Assembly (NCBI RefSeq): GCF_028290785.1
Contig: NZ_JAQGJD010000227.1
Location: 1-64,000 of the forward strand
Source of the DNA: Tardiphaga sp.
GTDB lineage: Bacteria > Pseudomonadota > Alphaproteobacteria > Rhizobiales > Xanthobacteraceae
Direction of reading: 5' to 3'
Length of the DNA: 64,000 nucleotides
Shown: in pieces, positions 11,108 through 21,723 of the stretch
Layout of the letters: every line of letters starts with the position of its first letter
Numbering within the stretch: the first letter of the stretch is position 1
Translations under genes and position numbers: made by a program
The notes under the pieces: generated by a model
Database searches by the model: none
What the model was told of the DNA's origin: nothing
What the model saw: only the letters and a program-made list of their open reading frames with translations

Positions 11108-11863
11108 TCAACCGTCGAAGGTGACTTCGGCTTCGCCCAGCGTGTCGAAGCGGACCACGCATCGATCGCCGGGCTTGAGAAAGTCCATCCCGGTCCAGCT
11201 ACCGGTGGTGACGATCTGGCCCGCCTTTAGCCCGCCCGCCTCGCGCAGCATGTTGGCCAGCACCACCGCGCCGCCGAGCGGATCGCCGCTGGGATGACCG
11301 CCTTGGCGCTGCAGCACGGTCTTGCCGTTGACGATAAGCGTCACGCGCAGGTTCGGCAGATCGAGATGCGACCAGTCCGACATCTCTGGTCCGGTGACCA
11401 GCCCGCCATTGATTCCGCAATCCGCGAGCTGGTCCATACGGGGCCGGCTCAGCGGCTCGCGAAACCGACTCGACACCACCTCGATCACCGGCAGCAGGGT
11501 GACCACCTCGGCGATCTCCTCGCGCGTATAGGGCTCGTCCCTCGCCGGCAGATCGCGCGTGAAGCGAAACGCGGTTTCACCCTCCACCCCGAGATGCGGA
11601 ACGTCGGCTGGCGACATTCGTGCAGGGCTGGTGCGAATCGTCGTCGCCTCGATCCATCCACGCGTCGGCTCGCCGTCCGACGGCGCGCTGACTTTGAAGG
11701 CTCCGATAGGCTGCTGCAGCAAGGCGGCGACGCGGTCCTGGATTTGATGGGCTTCCGCCACGGACGACGGCGTGACGGGAAGCGCCTCGATCAGCACTCC
11801 GCTGCGGCGCGCGCTGGCGAGAAGCTCGGCAGCCGTTTCAATTTCAGCTTCGGTCATGGCCAT
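11108..11863 (-). CDS. 2-keto-4-pentenoate hydratase / fumarylacetoacetate hydrolase-fold protein
   Basis: MAMTEAEIETAAELL...AHQIQDRVAALL...GDPLGGAVVLANML...GSWTGMDFLKPGDRCVVRFDTLGEAEVTF. Confidence 0.8.
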   Translation of the reverse strand: MAMTEAEIETAAELLASARRSGVLIEALPVTPSSVAEAHQIQDRVAALLQQPIGAFKVSAPSDGEPTRGWIEATTIRTSPARMSPADVPHLGVEGETAFRFTRDLPARDEPYTREEIAEVVTLLPVIEVVSSRFREPLSRPRMDQLADCGINGGLVTGPEMSDWSHLDLPNLRVTLIVNGKTVLQRQGGHPSGDPLGGAVVLANMLREAGGLKAGQIVTTGSWTGMDFLKPGDRCVVRFDTLGEAEVTFDG

Positions 11864-11936
11864 GTGGCTCCTTCCAGGAACGTAACGCTTACCGGATTCG
11901 TGGTCTGTGCGTGGACGAAGGGAGACCCCCCTCAAC

Positions 11937-11975
11937 AAAAAGCCCGGCCTTCTCGCGAAGGCCGGGCTTCTTTTT
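11937..11975 (-). terminator. Rho-independent (possibly bidirectional) terminator
   Basis: AAAAAGCCCGGCCTTC-TCGC-GAAGGCCGGGCTTCTTTTT: perfect GC-rich stem flanked by A and T runs, just downstream of the minus-strand dctP-like gene. Confidence 0.9.
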
Positions 11976-11990
11976 CGAAACAGGCTTCGA

Positions 11991-13079
<1,089 letters not shown>

Positions 13080-13285
13080 TCAGGCTCTCCTTAGTTGCGG
13101 GCGTTTCCCTAGAATCCGGGAGCATGTTCAACGGGTGAGCCGCAGCCCGAGTCAACCGAAGACGCTCTGGTGTAAGGCTCTCTAACACGGATATTCGGCC
13201 GCGGAAAACACGGCGAGCGCGATCACCCGGTCCATTAGCCGAAAGTTCTATGCGGCAAGAACGCCTTGCGTTTTCGCGCCGGTGC

Positions 13286-14425
13286 TCAGGCTGCTGCGAC
13301 GACGCCCTTGAGTTGGTCTCGGATCCTGGCGCCGATTGCCCGGTAGATTTCGGCATGCGCGCCGTTCGGTTCGCTTTCCACCACCGGGGTGCCTGCATCC
13401 GACATGGCCCGAATCGACATGTGCAGCGGCACCTCGCCGAGGAACGGCACACCGAGCCGTTCGGCCTCGTGCCGCGCGCCGCCATGGCCGAAGATATCCG
13501 AGCGGGTGCCGCATTCCGGACACTGGAAATAGCTCATGTTCTCGACAATGCCGAGCACGGGCACGTTGACCTTGCTGAACATGGCCAGACCGCGTCGCGC
13601 ATCTATCAGTGCCAGATCCTGTGGCGTGGAGACGATTACCGCGCCCTTCAGCGGCACGTTCTGCGCCAGCGTCAGTTGCGCATCGCCGGTGCCCGGCGGC
13701 ATATCGACGACCAGGACGTCGAGCGTGCCCCAGGCGACGTCGCGCAGCATCTGGGTGATCGCCGACATCACCATCGGCCCGCGCCAGATCATCGCGGTCT
13801 CTTCCTCGACCAGGAAGCCGATCGACATGATCGACAACCCGAACTTCATGATCGGGATCATCTTCTTATTGTCGTCGAGAGTCGGCTTGTCGCGAATGCC
13901 CGTCAGCCGCGGGACCGAGGGCCCATAGATATCGGCATCCAGCAGACCGACACGCAGACCGAGATCGCGCAGGCCGAGCGCAATATTGAGTGCGGTGGTC
14001 GATTTGCCGACACCGCCCTTGCCGGAAGCCACGGCGATGACAGCGGCAACGCCCGGAATCTCGGCCTGCTTCGACATCGGCGATCCCGCCGGATTTTGTG
14101 GCGGACGGTGCGCGGAGACCGGCTGGACACCCTGCTTGTGCGAATGGCTGTGCGGCGCGGGGGGCGGTGCAGCGCCCGCCTTGCGCTCGGCGGTCAGCGC
14201 CACCATCGCGCCGCTAACACCGGGAACAGCGCGCACGGCCGCCTCCGCCTGCGCGCGGACGCCTTCCCAGGCGCGTGCCTCGGCGGCATCGACATTGATC
14301 GAGAACAGCACCTTGCCGTCGGTGACCGAAATCTCCGACAGCACATTGGCATGCGCCAAGGGCACGCCGCGCGGCGACATGACCTTGGCCAGGCCATCGA
14401 GAACTTGCTGTTTGGTCACGCTCAC
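13286..14425 (-). CDS. Mrp/NBP35 (ApbC) family Fe-S carrier ATPase
   Basis: ASGKGGVGKSTTALNIALGL deviant Walker A; DMPPGTGDAQLTL; CPECG motif. Confidence 0.92.
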   Translation of the reverse strand: MSVTKQQVLDGLAKVMSPRGVPLAHANVLSEISVTDGKVLFSINVDAAEARAWEGVRAQAEAAVRAVPGVSGAMVALTAERKAGAAPPPAPHSHSHKQGVQPVSAHRPPQNPAGSPMSKQAEIPGVAAVIAVASGKGGVGKSTTALNIALGLRDLGLRVGLLDADIYGPSVPRLTGIRDKPTLDDNKKMIPIMKFGLSIMSIGFLVEEETAMIWRGPMVMSAITQMLRDVAWGTLDVLVVDMPPGTGDAQLTLAQNVPLKGAVIVSTPQDLALIDARRGLAMFSKVNVPVLGIVENMSYFQCPECGTRSDIFGHGGARHEAERLGVPFLGEVPLHMSIRAMSDAGTPVVESEPNGAHAEIYRAIGARIRDQLKGVVAAA

Positions 14426-14699
14426 TGGATGTCTCCCGGCCGGCTGGTGTCAGACCGGAGACATAGAGCTATTTCGGCCCAAGTACATGGCGAAAGTACA
14501 TGGCGGATTCCCTGCGGTTGCCGCGACGAGTGTGCAGTGCAGCATGAGCATCGGGATAGCGGGGCTTTGCTGCACCGCCATCCGCGTTTATGGTCGCTAC
14601 TCAATCCTGCCAACCGCCTTCTGGGCACGCGCGGGCCCGTCACCTCACCTCACGCACCACGTTCGGCAGTCAAGCCGACAACATCCTAAGGGTATGGAC

Positions 14700-15569
14700 A
14701 TGGCTAAAGTTGCTTTCATCGGTCTCGGCGTCATGGGTTTCCCGATGGCCGGTCATTTGGTCGCCAAGGGCGGCCACGAGGTCACCGTCTACAACCGCAA
14801 CGCCGCCAAATCCAAGGCCTGGGCCGAGAAGTTCGGCGGCCGTTCCGCACCGACGCCGCAGTCAGCAGCCGAAGGCCAGGAATTCGTGATGGCCTGCGTC
14901 GGCAATGACGATGACCTGCGCGCCGTGACCATCGGCAAGGACGGCGCGTTCGCGGGGATGGCGAAAGGCGCGATCTTCGTCGATCACACCACCGCTTCGG
15001 CCGAAGTGGCGCGCGAACTCGATGCTGCGGCGACCAAGGCCGGCTTCCAGTTCATCGATGCGCCGGTTTCGGGCGGTCAGGCCGGCGCCGAGAACGGCGC
15101 CCTCACCGTGATGTGCGGCGGCGCCACCGCGCCCTACGCCAAGGCCGAGCCGGTGATCGCCGCCTATGCCAAGATGTGCAAGCTGCTGGGACCGGCCGGT
15201 TCGGGGCAGCTTACCAAAATGGTCAACCAGATCTGCATCGCAGGCCTAGTCGAGGCGCTGTCCGAAGGCATCCATTTTGCCAAGAAGGCCGGCCTCGACG
15301 TCAATGCGGTGGTCGAAGTGATCTCCAAGGGCGCGGCGCAGTCCTGGCAGATGGAGAACCGCCACAAGACCATGAACGACGGCAAGTTCGATTTCGGCTT
15401 CGCCGTGGAATGGATGCGCAAGGATCTCTCGATCTGCCTCGCCGAAGCCCGCCGCAACGGCGCCAGCCTGCCGGTCACCGCGGTCGTCGATGCGTTCTAT
15501 TCGGAGGTCGAGACCATGGGCGGCAAGCGCTGGGACACGTCGAGCCTGCTGGCCCGCTTGCAGCGCTGA
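14700..15569 (+). CDS. NAD(P)-dependent beta-hydroxyacid dehydrogenase (3-hydroxyisobutyrate dehydrogenase-like)
   Basis: KVAFIGLGVMGFPMAGHLVAKGGHEVTVYNR; DAPVSGGQAGAENG. Confidence 0.88.
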   Translation: MAKVAFIGLGVMGFPMAGHLVAKGGHEVTVYNRNAAKSKAWAEKFGGRSAPTPQSAAEGQEFVMACVGNDDDLRAVTIGKDGAFAGMAKGAIFVDHTTASAEVARELDAAATKAGFQFIDAPVSGGQAGAENGALTVMCGGATAPYAKAEPVIAAYAKMCKLLGPAGSGQLTKMVNQICIAGLVEALSEGIHFAKKAGLDVNAVVEVISKGAAQSWQMENRHKTMNDGKFDFGFAVEWMRKDLSICLAEARRNGASLPVTAVVDAFYSEVETMGGKRWDTSSLLARLQR

Positions 15570-15753
15570 ACCGACTGTTCCGGAGCACATTTCGACGGCG
15601 CGCGGCCATCTTCCCGGCTGCGCCCGTCAAGCCGATTTTCATACGAAATTAACCCGATTATCGCGTTCTTTAAGGCACCTCTTAATGATTGTGCGGCACT
15701 GATAGACGCAGTGGAAATTCGTGCGTCTGGCGTGCAGGATTCGTGTAAGCGTG

Positions 15754-17355
15754 ATGAGTAAGCCCGCAGATAGGCCCGAAGTCGTTCAGCTCCCGGCCGA
15801 AAAACCGATCGTTGCGCCGGCGCGAAATCGCCGGGCAGCGGCGCAGCGGGTCCGCGAGGCGCGCGACCGGTTAACCTCAACTTCCGGAACCCGCCCGGCA
15901 TTCGACCGCGAATTGCTCCGGCAATACGCCCAGACACGGCTGTCCGCCTCGCTGGTGGTGACACTGCTGGTGATCGGCACCGGTCTGCTGTTCGGGTTCT
16001 GGATGCAGCCGCTGCCGGCCGCCATCTGGGCCTGCGCGATGCTGTGCATCCACGCCGCGATCGTCCGCACTTGCACGCGTTACCTGGCCGAGCCGCCCGC
16101 CCAAAACCGCACCCGCAAATGGCGGATGCGGTTCATCCTGCTCGACCTGCTCTATGGCATGTGCTGGACCGTGGTTCTGGTACATCCGACCGGCATCGAT
16201 GTCGTCGCCAATTCGCTGATGATGTTCCTGATGCTGCTGGTGGTCGCGGTCTCCAGCATGCTGGCGGCGAGCCTGCCGATCGCGGCGTTTGCGGCCACCG
16301 CGCCGGTGACACTTGGCGTCGCACTGAACTTCGTCCTGCGCGGCACCTTCGACAATTACGTGCTGGCGATTCTGGCGGTAGCCGCCGAAGGCTATTTTGC
16401 CCTGCTGGCGCACCGCCTGCACTCCACCACGCTGGCGACGCTGGAAGCGCGCGCCGAAAAGGATGCGCTGATCGGCGAGTTGGAACAGGCCAAAGCGATC
16501 TCCGACGAAGCCCGCCATCGCGCGGAGGCCGCCAATGTCGCAAAATCTCGTTTTCTCGCCCAGATGAGCCACGAGCTGCGCACGCCGCTGAATGCCATTC
16601 TGGGCTTCTCCGAAGTGATGAAGAGCGAGATTTTCGGCGGTCACGCGGTGCCCGTGTACAAGGACTATTCCGCCGACATCCATAATTCCGGCGTGCACCT
16701 GCTTAACCTGATCAACGAAATCCTCGATTTGTCGCGGATCGAGGCCGGCCGCTACGAACTCAACGAGGAAGCCGTCTCGCTGGTCCACGTCGTGGCGGAC
16801 TGCCATCACCTGCTCAAGCTGCGCGCATCGAGCCGCGGCATCACCATCCATGAAGTGTTCGAGAACGGCATGCCGCGAATCTGGGGCGACGAGCGCGCCT
16901 GCCGCCAGATCGTCCTCAACCTCCTGTCGAACTCGATCAAGTTCACCCCGCAAGGCGGCGAGATCTGGCTCAAGGTCGGCTGGACCGCGTCCGGTGGACA
17001 ATATCTCAGTTGCCGGGACACCGGCTCCGGCATCGCCGAGGACGAGATCCCAATCGTACTGGCGTCGTTCGGCCAGGGCTCGAACTCGATCAAGTCGGCC
17101 GAACAAGGCGCCGGCCTCGGCTTGCCAATTGCCAAGAGCCTGATCGATATGCATGGCGGCACTTTTACGCTGAAATCAAAACTGCGGGTCGGCACCGAGG
17201 TGATCGTCACCTTCCCGCCGGAGCGGGTGATGTCGGCGCTGGCGCCGATGGCCGAGGAAGCCCCCTCGCTGCAGCCGGAATACGAGATCAACGTCGCCGA
17301 CGAGCGCCGCCGCCCCCGCAACAAGCCGATCATGAATGCGGGGACCGGGCTGTAA
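15754..17355 (+). CDS. Membrane sensor histidine kinase
   Basis: TM segments then KSRFLAQMSHELRTPLNAILGFSEVMKSE H-box, N-box NLLSNSIKFTPQGGE, G-boxes. Confidence 0.9.
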   Translation: MSKPADRPEVVQLPAEKPIVAPARNRRAAAQRVREARDRLTSTSGTRPAFDRELLRQYAQTRLSASLVVTLLVIGTGLLFGFWMQPLPAAIWACAMLCIHAAIVRTCTRYLAEPPAQNRTRKWRMRFILLDLLYGMCWTVVLVHPTGIDVVANSLMMFLMLLVVAVSSMLAASLPIAAFAATAPVTLGVALNFVLRGTFDNYVLAILAVAAEGYFALLAHRLHSTTLATLEARAEKDALIGELEQAKAISDEARHRAEAANVAKSRFLAQMSHELRTPLNAILGFSEVMKSEIFGGHAVPVYKDYSADIHNSGVHLLNLINEILDLSRIEAGRYELNEEAVSLVHVVADCHHLLKLRASSRGITIHEVFENGMPRIWGDERACRQIVLNLLSNSIKFTPQGGEIWLKVGWTASGGQYLSCRDTGSGIAEDEIPIVLASFGQGSNSIKSAEQGAGLGLPIAKSLIDMHGGTFTLKSKLRVGTEVIVTFPPERVMSALAPMAEEAPSLQPEYEINVADERRRPRNKPIMNAGTGL

Positions 17356-17394
17356 TCGAGAAGCTTGCGCAAGCGATCCGAACCGCTTCACTAT

Positions 17395-17619
17395 ATGGAC
17401 ATGAGCAAAGAAACGCCGTGCATCGCCATCTGCATCATCGATCCCAAGACCAAGCTGTGTCTCGGCTGCGGACGGACGCTGCCGGAAATTGGCGGCTGGC
17501 ACAGCATGGACAGCGCAAAGCGGCTGGACATCATGGCGCTGCTGGCGGCGCGTATGGCGGAAGCCGGTCTGGCGCCGACCTCGACCTATGCGCCAAAAAA
17601 GAAGACTGCCATTTCCTGA
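17395..17619 (+). CDS. DUF1289 domain-containing protein
   Basis: TPCIAICIIDPKTKLCLGCGRTLPEIGGWHSM conserved Cys motif. Confidence 0.8.
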   Translation: MDMSKETPCIAICIIDPKTKLCLGCGRTLPEIGGWHSMDSAKRLDIMALLAARMAEAGLAPTSTYAPKKKTAIS

Positions 17620-17629
17620 CAGGTGCACT

Positions 17630-18142
17630 GTGAGCCGCGTGGCGCTGCTGGTCATTCTGGTGGTCGCCACCGCCGGAGCGGCGCTGGCCTATGGCGACCC
17701 CACCCAGATTTCCAAAGCCGGCGCCGTGGTCTCGGACATGCTGCGCAGCCAGACGCCGCCGCCCTTGCGCGCCGTGGAAGTGGCGCGCGGCCAGACCGGC
17801 GAGTTCGGGCTGCAGGCCAAGATCAATGGCGTCAACGCACCCATGGTAATCGATACCGGCGCGACTTCCGTGGTGCTGACCTGGGAGACGGCAAAAGCCG
17901 CCGGGCTGCCGCTGGAACTACTCAACTACAATGTCGAAGTGGAGACGGCCGCGGGCCACACCAAGGCGGCGCGGCTGACGCTGGATCGTCTCGCCGTGGG
18001 CAAGCTGGTAGAGCGCTCGGTCCCCGCATTGGTAGTGCCACGCGGGCAGATGAAGACCAACCTGCTCGGCATGAGCTTTCTCGACCGGCTGGAAAGCTGG
18101 GAAGTCCGCGCCGACAAATTGATGCTGCGCGGCTATCCCTGA
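17630..18142 (+). CDS. Retropepsin-like clan AA aspartic protease
   Basis: GTG start; INGVNAPMVIDTGATSVVLTWETA (DTGA) and LLGMSFLDRLESWEV. Confidence 0.82.
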   Translation: MSRVALLVILVVATAGAALAYGDPTQISKAGAVVSDMLRSQTPPPLRAVEVARGQTGEFGLQAKINGVNAPMVIDTGATSVVLTWETAKAAGLPLELLNYNVEVETAAGHTKAARLTLDRLAVGKLVERSVPALVVPRGQMKTNLLGMSFLDRLESWEVRADKLMLRGYP

Positions 18143-18153
18143 GCGCCGCGACC

Positions 18154-18234
18154 GTAGGATGTGTTGAGCCTTTGCAAACCCATCGACGGCTGCCGAAAGG
18201 TGATGGGTTTCGCAAAGAGCTCAACCCATCCTAC
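18154..18234. repeat. 81-bp imperfect inverted repeat (REP-like palindromic element)
   Basis: Left arm GTAGGATGTGTTGAGCCTTTGCAAACCCATC and right arm GATGGGTTTCGCAAAGAGCTCAACCCATCCTAC are near reverse complements. Confidence 0.85.
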
Positions 18235-18237
18235 ACA

Positions 18238-19236
18238 TTACGCCGCTTCTGACACGACTTCTTCCGTATCGACCAATGCGATCGCGTCGCGCAGCACTTC
18301 CACGCCTGCGCCATGCCGGGTGGCGTTCTCCGAAAGATAGCGGCGGAACGCACGGGCGCCGCGCACGCCGTGAAACGCACCGACGAAATGCCGCGTGATC
18401 GAATGCAGACGCGTGCCCTGCCGGAGCTGATCTTCGATGTATGGGATCATCGCCTCGAACGCGTCCTTCACGGTCGCATGCGGCGCAGCCTCGCCAAACA
18501 GTTCGGGATCGACGGACAGCAGCCGCCACGGCTCCTGATAAGCGGCGCGGCCGAGCATCGCACCATCGACACGGTCGAGATGCGCGGCCGCTTCGGAGAT
18601 GCTGGCGATGCCGCCGTTGATGACGACGGGCACATCCGGCAGTGACGCCTTCAGCCGATAGACGCGGTCGTAATCCAGCGGCGGAATGTTGCGATTTTCC
18701 TTCGGCGACAGGCCGTTCAGCCACGCCTTGCGCGCGTGCACGACGAGGCCGTCGGCGCCGGCGGCGATCACCGCGCGCGCTAGCGTATCGAGCGCCACTT
18801 CGGGATCCTGGTCATCGATGCCGATCCGGCATTTGACGGTAACGGGCACGTTCACGGCGCGCTTCATGGCCGCGACGCCCTGGGCCACCAGATCCGGCTC
18901 CGCCATCAGGCAGGCGCCGAAGCGGCCGTCCTTCACCCGGTCGGAGGGGCAGCCGACATTGATGTTGATTTCGTCATAGCCGAAATCCGCGCCGATTTTC
19001 GCGGCTTCCGCGAGATGCTGAGGATCCGAACCGCCCAGCTGCAGCGCCACCGGGTGTTCGCTGGCATCGAAGCCGAGCAGCCGCTGGCGGTCGCCATGGA
19101 TGATGGCGCCGGTGGTCAGCATCTCTGTGTAGAGAAGCGCACGCCGCGTCAGCAGCCGGTGGAACACCCGGCAGTGACGGTCGGTCCAGTCCATCATAGG
19201 CGCCACGGCAAATCTATGTGATTGATTTAACAGCAT
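18238..19236 (-). CDS. dusA: tRNA-dihydrouridine(20/20a) synthase DusA
   Basis: FAVAPMMDWTDRHCRVFHRLLTRRALLYTEMLTTGAIIHGD; NVGCPSDRVKDGRFGACLMAEP. Confidence 0.95.
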   Translation of the reverse strand: MLLNQSHRFAVAPMMDWTDRHCRVFHRLLTRRALLYTEMLTTGAIIHGDRQRLLGFDASEHPVALQLGGSDPQHLAEAAKIGADFGYDEININVGCPSDRVKDGRFGACLMAEPDLVAQGVAAMKRAVNVPVTVKCRIGIDDQDPEVALDTLARAVIAAGADGLVVHARKAWLNGLSPKENRNIPPLDYDRVYRLKASLPDVPVVINGGIASISEAAAHLDRVDGAMLGRAAYQEPWRLLSVDPELFGEAAPHATVKDAFEAMIPYIEDQLRQGTRLHSITRHFVGAFHGVRGARAFRRYLSENATRHGAGVEVLRDAIALVDTEEVVSEAA

Positions 19237-19552
19237 TTTTAGTACATTCAAATCGTTAGGTCGCGTCGTGTGCACCACATTGTACGCTATAACGACGTTT
19301 TTCCGACTTTCAACGCTCCGCTGCACGCGGAACGCACGCCCGTGGCAACTATAAGCCGACTGAAAAAATCAGACTCTGAAGAAAGCTAAGTTCGACGAGA
19401 GGGGAATATCGCAATGAGCCATTCTCCGCCGAAAGGACGCGGGGGCGTGGGGCACGATATGTCAAAGCTGGAGAGCATTGTGCGATATCTCCGGGATCGA
19501 GGTCGATGATTCCACTAAATAGGGCCGAGCAGATCGGGCTTTGAATCATCGA

Positions 19553-19573
19553 CCACCGGCATCACGCCGGTGG
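19553..19573. other. Stem-loop (possible terminator of dadA-like gene)
   Basis: CCACCGGC-ATCAC-GCCGGTGG perfect 8-bp stem; no clear T-tract. Confidence 0.4.
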
Positions 19574-19611
19574 CACCTTACGCGTCCATAGCCGTCATCG
19601 CGGAGTTCCGA

Positions 19612-20865
19612 TCACAGATAACGCTGCATCGACAGCGCATCGGCGTCGATCTCCGGCTTGATGCCTTGCATCTGGTCGGCCACGACGCGCGCTGAACCGC
19701 ACGCCATCGTCCAGCCGAGCGTTCCGTGGCCCGTATTCAGATGCAGGTTGGGCAACCGGGTCGGCCCGATGATCGGCGGACCGTCGGGCGTCATGGGCCG
19801 CAACCCGCTCCAGAACGTCGCTTGCGAGAGATCGCCGGCTTTGGGGAAAAGGTCGATCAAGGAGCGGTCCAGCGTCGCGCGGCGGTTGGGCGACAGCCGC
19901 ACCTGATAGCCGCCGACCTCCGCCGTCCCGCCGACGCGAATGCGGTCGCCGAGCCGTGTGATCGCCACCTTGTAGGTCTCGTCCATCACGGTGGATTGCG
20001 GAGCGGAGGTTTCGTCGGTGATCGGCACCGTGATCGAGTATCCCTTGACCGGGTAGACGGGAATGTCGATCCCGAGCGGCCGCAGCAGCAGCGGCGAGAA
20101 GCTGCCGAGCGCCATCACGTAGCGGTCCGCCGCGAACACGCCCTTGTCCGTCGTCACCTGCGCTACCGCCCCGCTCTGGACGTCGATGGAGCGGATCGTC
20201 GTCCCGTACTCGAAGTGCACGCCCAACGCGGCGGCTGCCGCTTCCAGCCGCTGCGTGAACAGATGGCAATCGCCGGTCTCGTCGTCGGGCAACCGCAATC
20301 CGCCGACAAACGAATCCTGCACCAATGCCAGTCCGGGCTCGGCGCGGATGCAGCCGGCGCGGTCCAGCACCTCGAACGGGACGTTGTACTGCCGCAGAAT
20401 GTCCACGTCGCCGCCGATCGCATCGAGCTGCGACTGCTTGCGAAACAATTGAAGGGTGCCCTGGCTGCGATCGTCGTAGCTGATGCCGATGTCCGCGCGC
20501 AGCGCGCGCAGGCAATCGCGGCTGTATTCGGCAACGCCGACCATGCGTGACTTGTTCAGCGCATAGCGACTGGCGGTGCAGTTGCGCAGCATCTGCAGTA
20601 TCCAGCGCCACATCGCGGGATCGGCCTGCGGGCGCAGCACCAGCGGGCCGTGGCGGTCGAGCATCCACTGCACCGCCTTCCACGGCACGCCCGGCCCGGC
20701 CCATGGCGAGGCATAGCCCGGCGAGACTTCGCCCGCATTGGCGAAGCTGGTCTCCAGCCCAGGGCCCGGCTGACGGTCGATCACCGTGACTTCGAATCCG
20801 GCCTTTGCGAGATAATAGGCCGTCGTGACGCCGACCACGCCGGCTCCCATGACCAGGACTTTCAT
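19612..20865 (-). CDS. dadA: D-amino acid dehydrogenase (DadA-like FAD oxidoreductase)
   Basis: [82 protein letters not shown]. Confidence 0.93.
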   Translation of the reverse strand: MKVLVMGAGVVGVTTAYYLAKAGFEVTVIDRQPGPGLETSFANAGEVSPGYASPWAGPGVPWKAVQWMLDRHGPLVLRPQADPAMWRWILQMLRNCTASRYALNKSRMVGVAEYSRDCLRALRADIGISYDDRSQGTLQLFRKQSQLDAIGGDVDILRQYNVPFEVLDRAGCIRAEPGLALVQDSFVGGLRLPDDETGDCHLFTQRLEAAAAALGVHFEYGTTIRSIDVQSGAVAQVTTDKGVFAADRYVMALGSFSPLLLRPLGIDIPVYPVKGYSITVPITDETSAPQSTVMDETYKVAITRLGDRIRVGGTAEVGGYQVRLSPNRRATLDRSLIDLFPKAGDLSQATFWSGLRPMTPDGPPIIGPTRLPNLHLNTGHGTLGWTMACGSARVVADQMQGIKPEIDADALSMQRYL

Positions 20866-21114
20866 GACAATCGATCTCCATGAGCTTCATTGCCCGCGGT
20901 CTCTCGGCCAGGCTGCGAAGAATTCGTTGATAGCGATGACCGAGCTCGGCCAGTATTTTTGCTGCCCGGCCCTGGGCTGCATCCCGCCCACCATGTCAGA
21001 TTACGCGCGGCGGTTTTTAGCGTTTTCTAGTGGAGTTTCTGATAAAATCACCGAAATTCTGTACGTTATCTCTATTTTGAGGGATATTCCTGCGATACAT
21101 GGAGACCCAGCCTC

Positions 21115-21591
21115 GTGAGCGTTGAAATCGATTCCATCGATCGCAAGATCCTGCGGCACCTCGTACAGGATGCGAGGATCAGTCAGGTCGTTCTATCGGA
21201 GCGGGTTGGCCTGTCGGCGACCGCCTGCACCCGGCGCATGCTGCATCTGGAGAAGAGTGGCGTGATCACGGGCTATTCCGCCGACATCGACGCGGCCGAA
21301 CTCGGCTTCATGATGACGGTGCTGGTGCACATCACCCTCGACAGGCAGAGCGAGGATGCGCTGTCCGCGTTCGAGCGCGAGATTGTCAAATGCCCCGACG
21401 TGGTGTCGTGCCATCTGATGTCGGGCAATGACGATTATCTCGTGCAGGTTCAGGCGCGCGACATGCTGGACTATGAACGCATTCACAAGCAGCATTTGTC
21501 GCGCATGCCCGGCGTCTCGCGGCTTCACTCCAGCTTCGCCATGCGCAGCGTCATCAAGCGGAGCATTTCGCCAGCCGCGCTCAGCGACTAG
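21115..21591 (+). CDS. Lrp/AsnC family transcriptional regulator
   Basis: GTG start; IDSIDRKILRHLVQDARISQVVLSERVGLSATACTRRMLHLEKSGVI; divergent from dadA. Confidence 0.92.
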   Translation: MSVEIDSIDRKILRHLVQDARISQVVLSERVGLSATACTRRMLHLEKSGVITGYSADIDAAELGFMMTVLVHITLDRQSEDALSAFEREIVKCPDVVSCHLMSGNDDYLVQVQARDMLDYERIHKQHLSRMPGVSRLHSSFAMRSVIKRSISPAALSD

Positions 21592-21723
21592 CACGCGCTC
21601 GACTGCGGTGCCGGTGCAACGATCGACGGGAGCGTGCACTACCATCGGCCAATGACACGCGATCTCAGCTCCACGCTCACGAATGGCGATCGTCATATGG
21701 ACAAAGGACCACACGCCGATCTT

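Noticed and set aside
19349-19549. 66-aa ORF between dusA and dadA
   Set aside because: No RBS, no conserved motif; likely non-coding intergenic DNA
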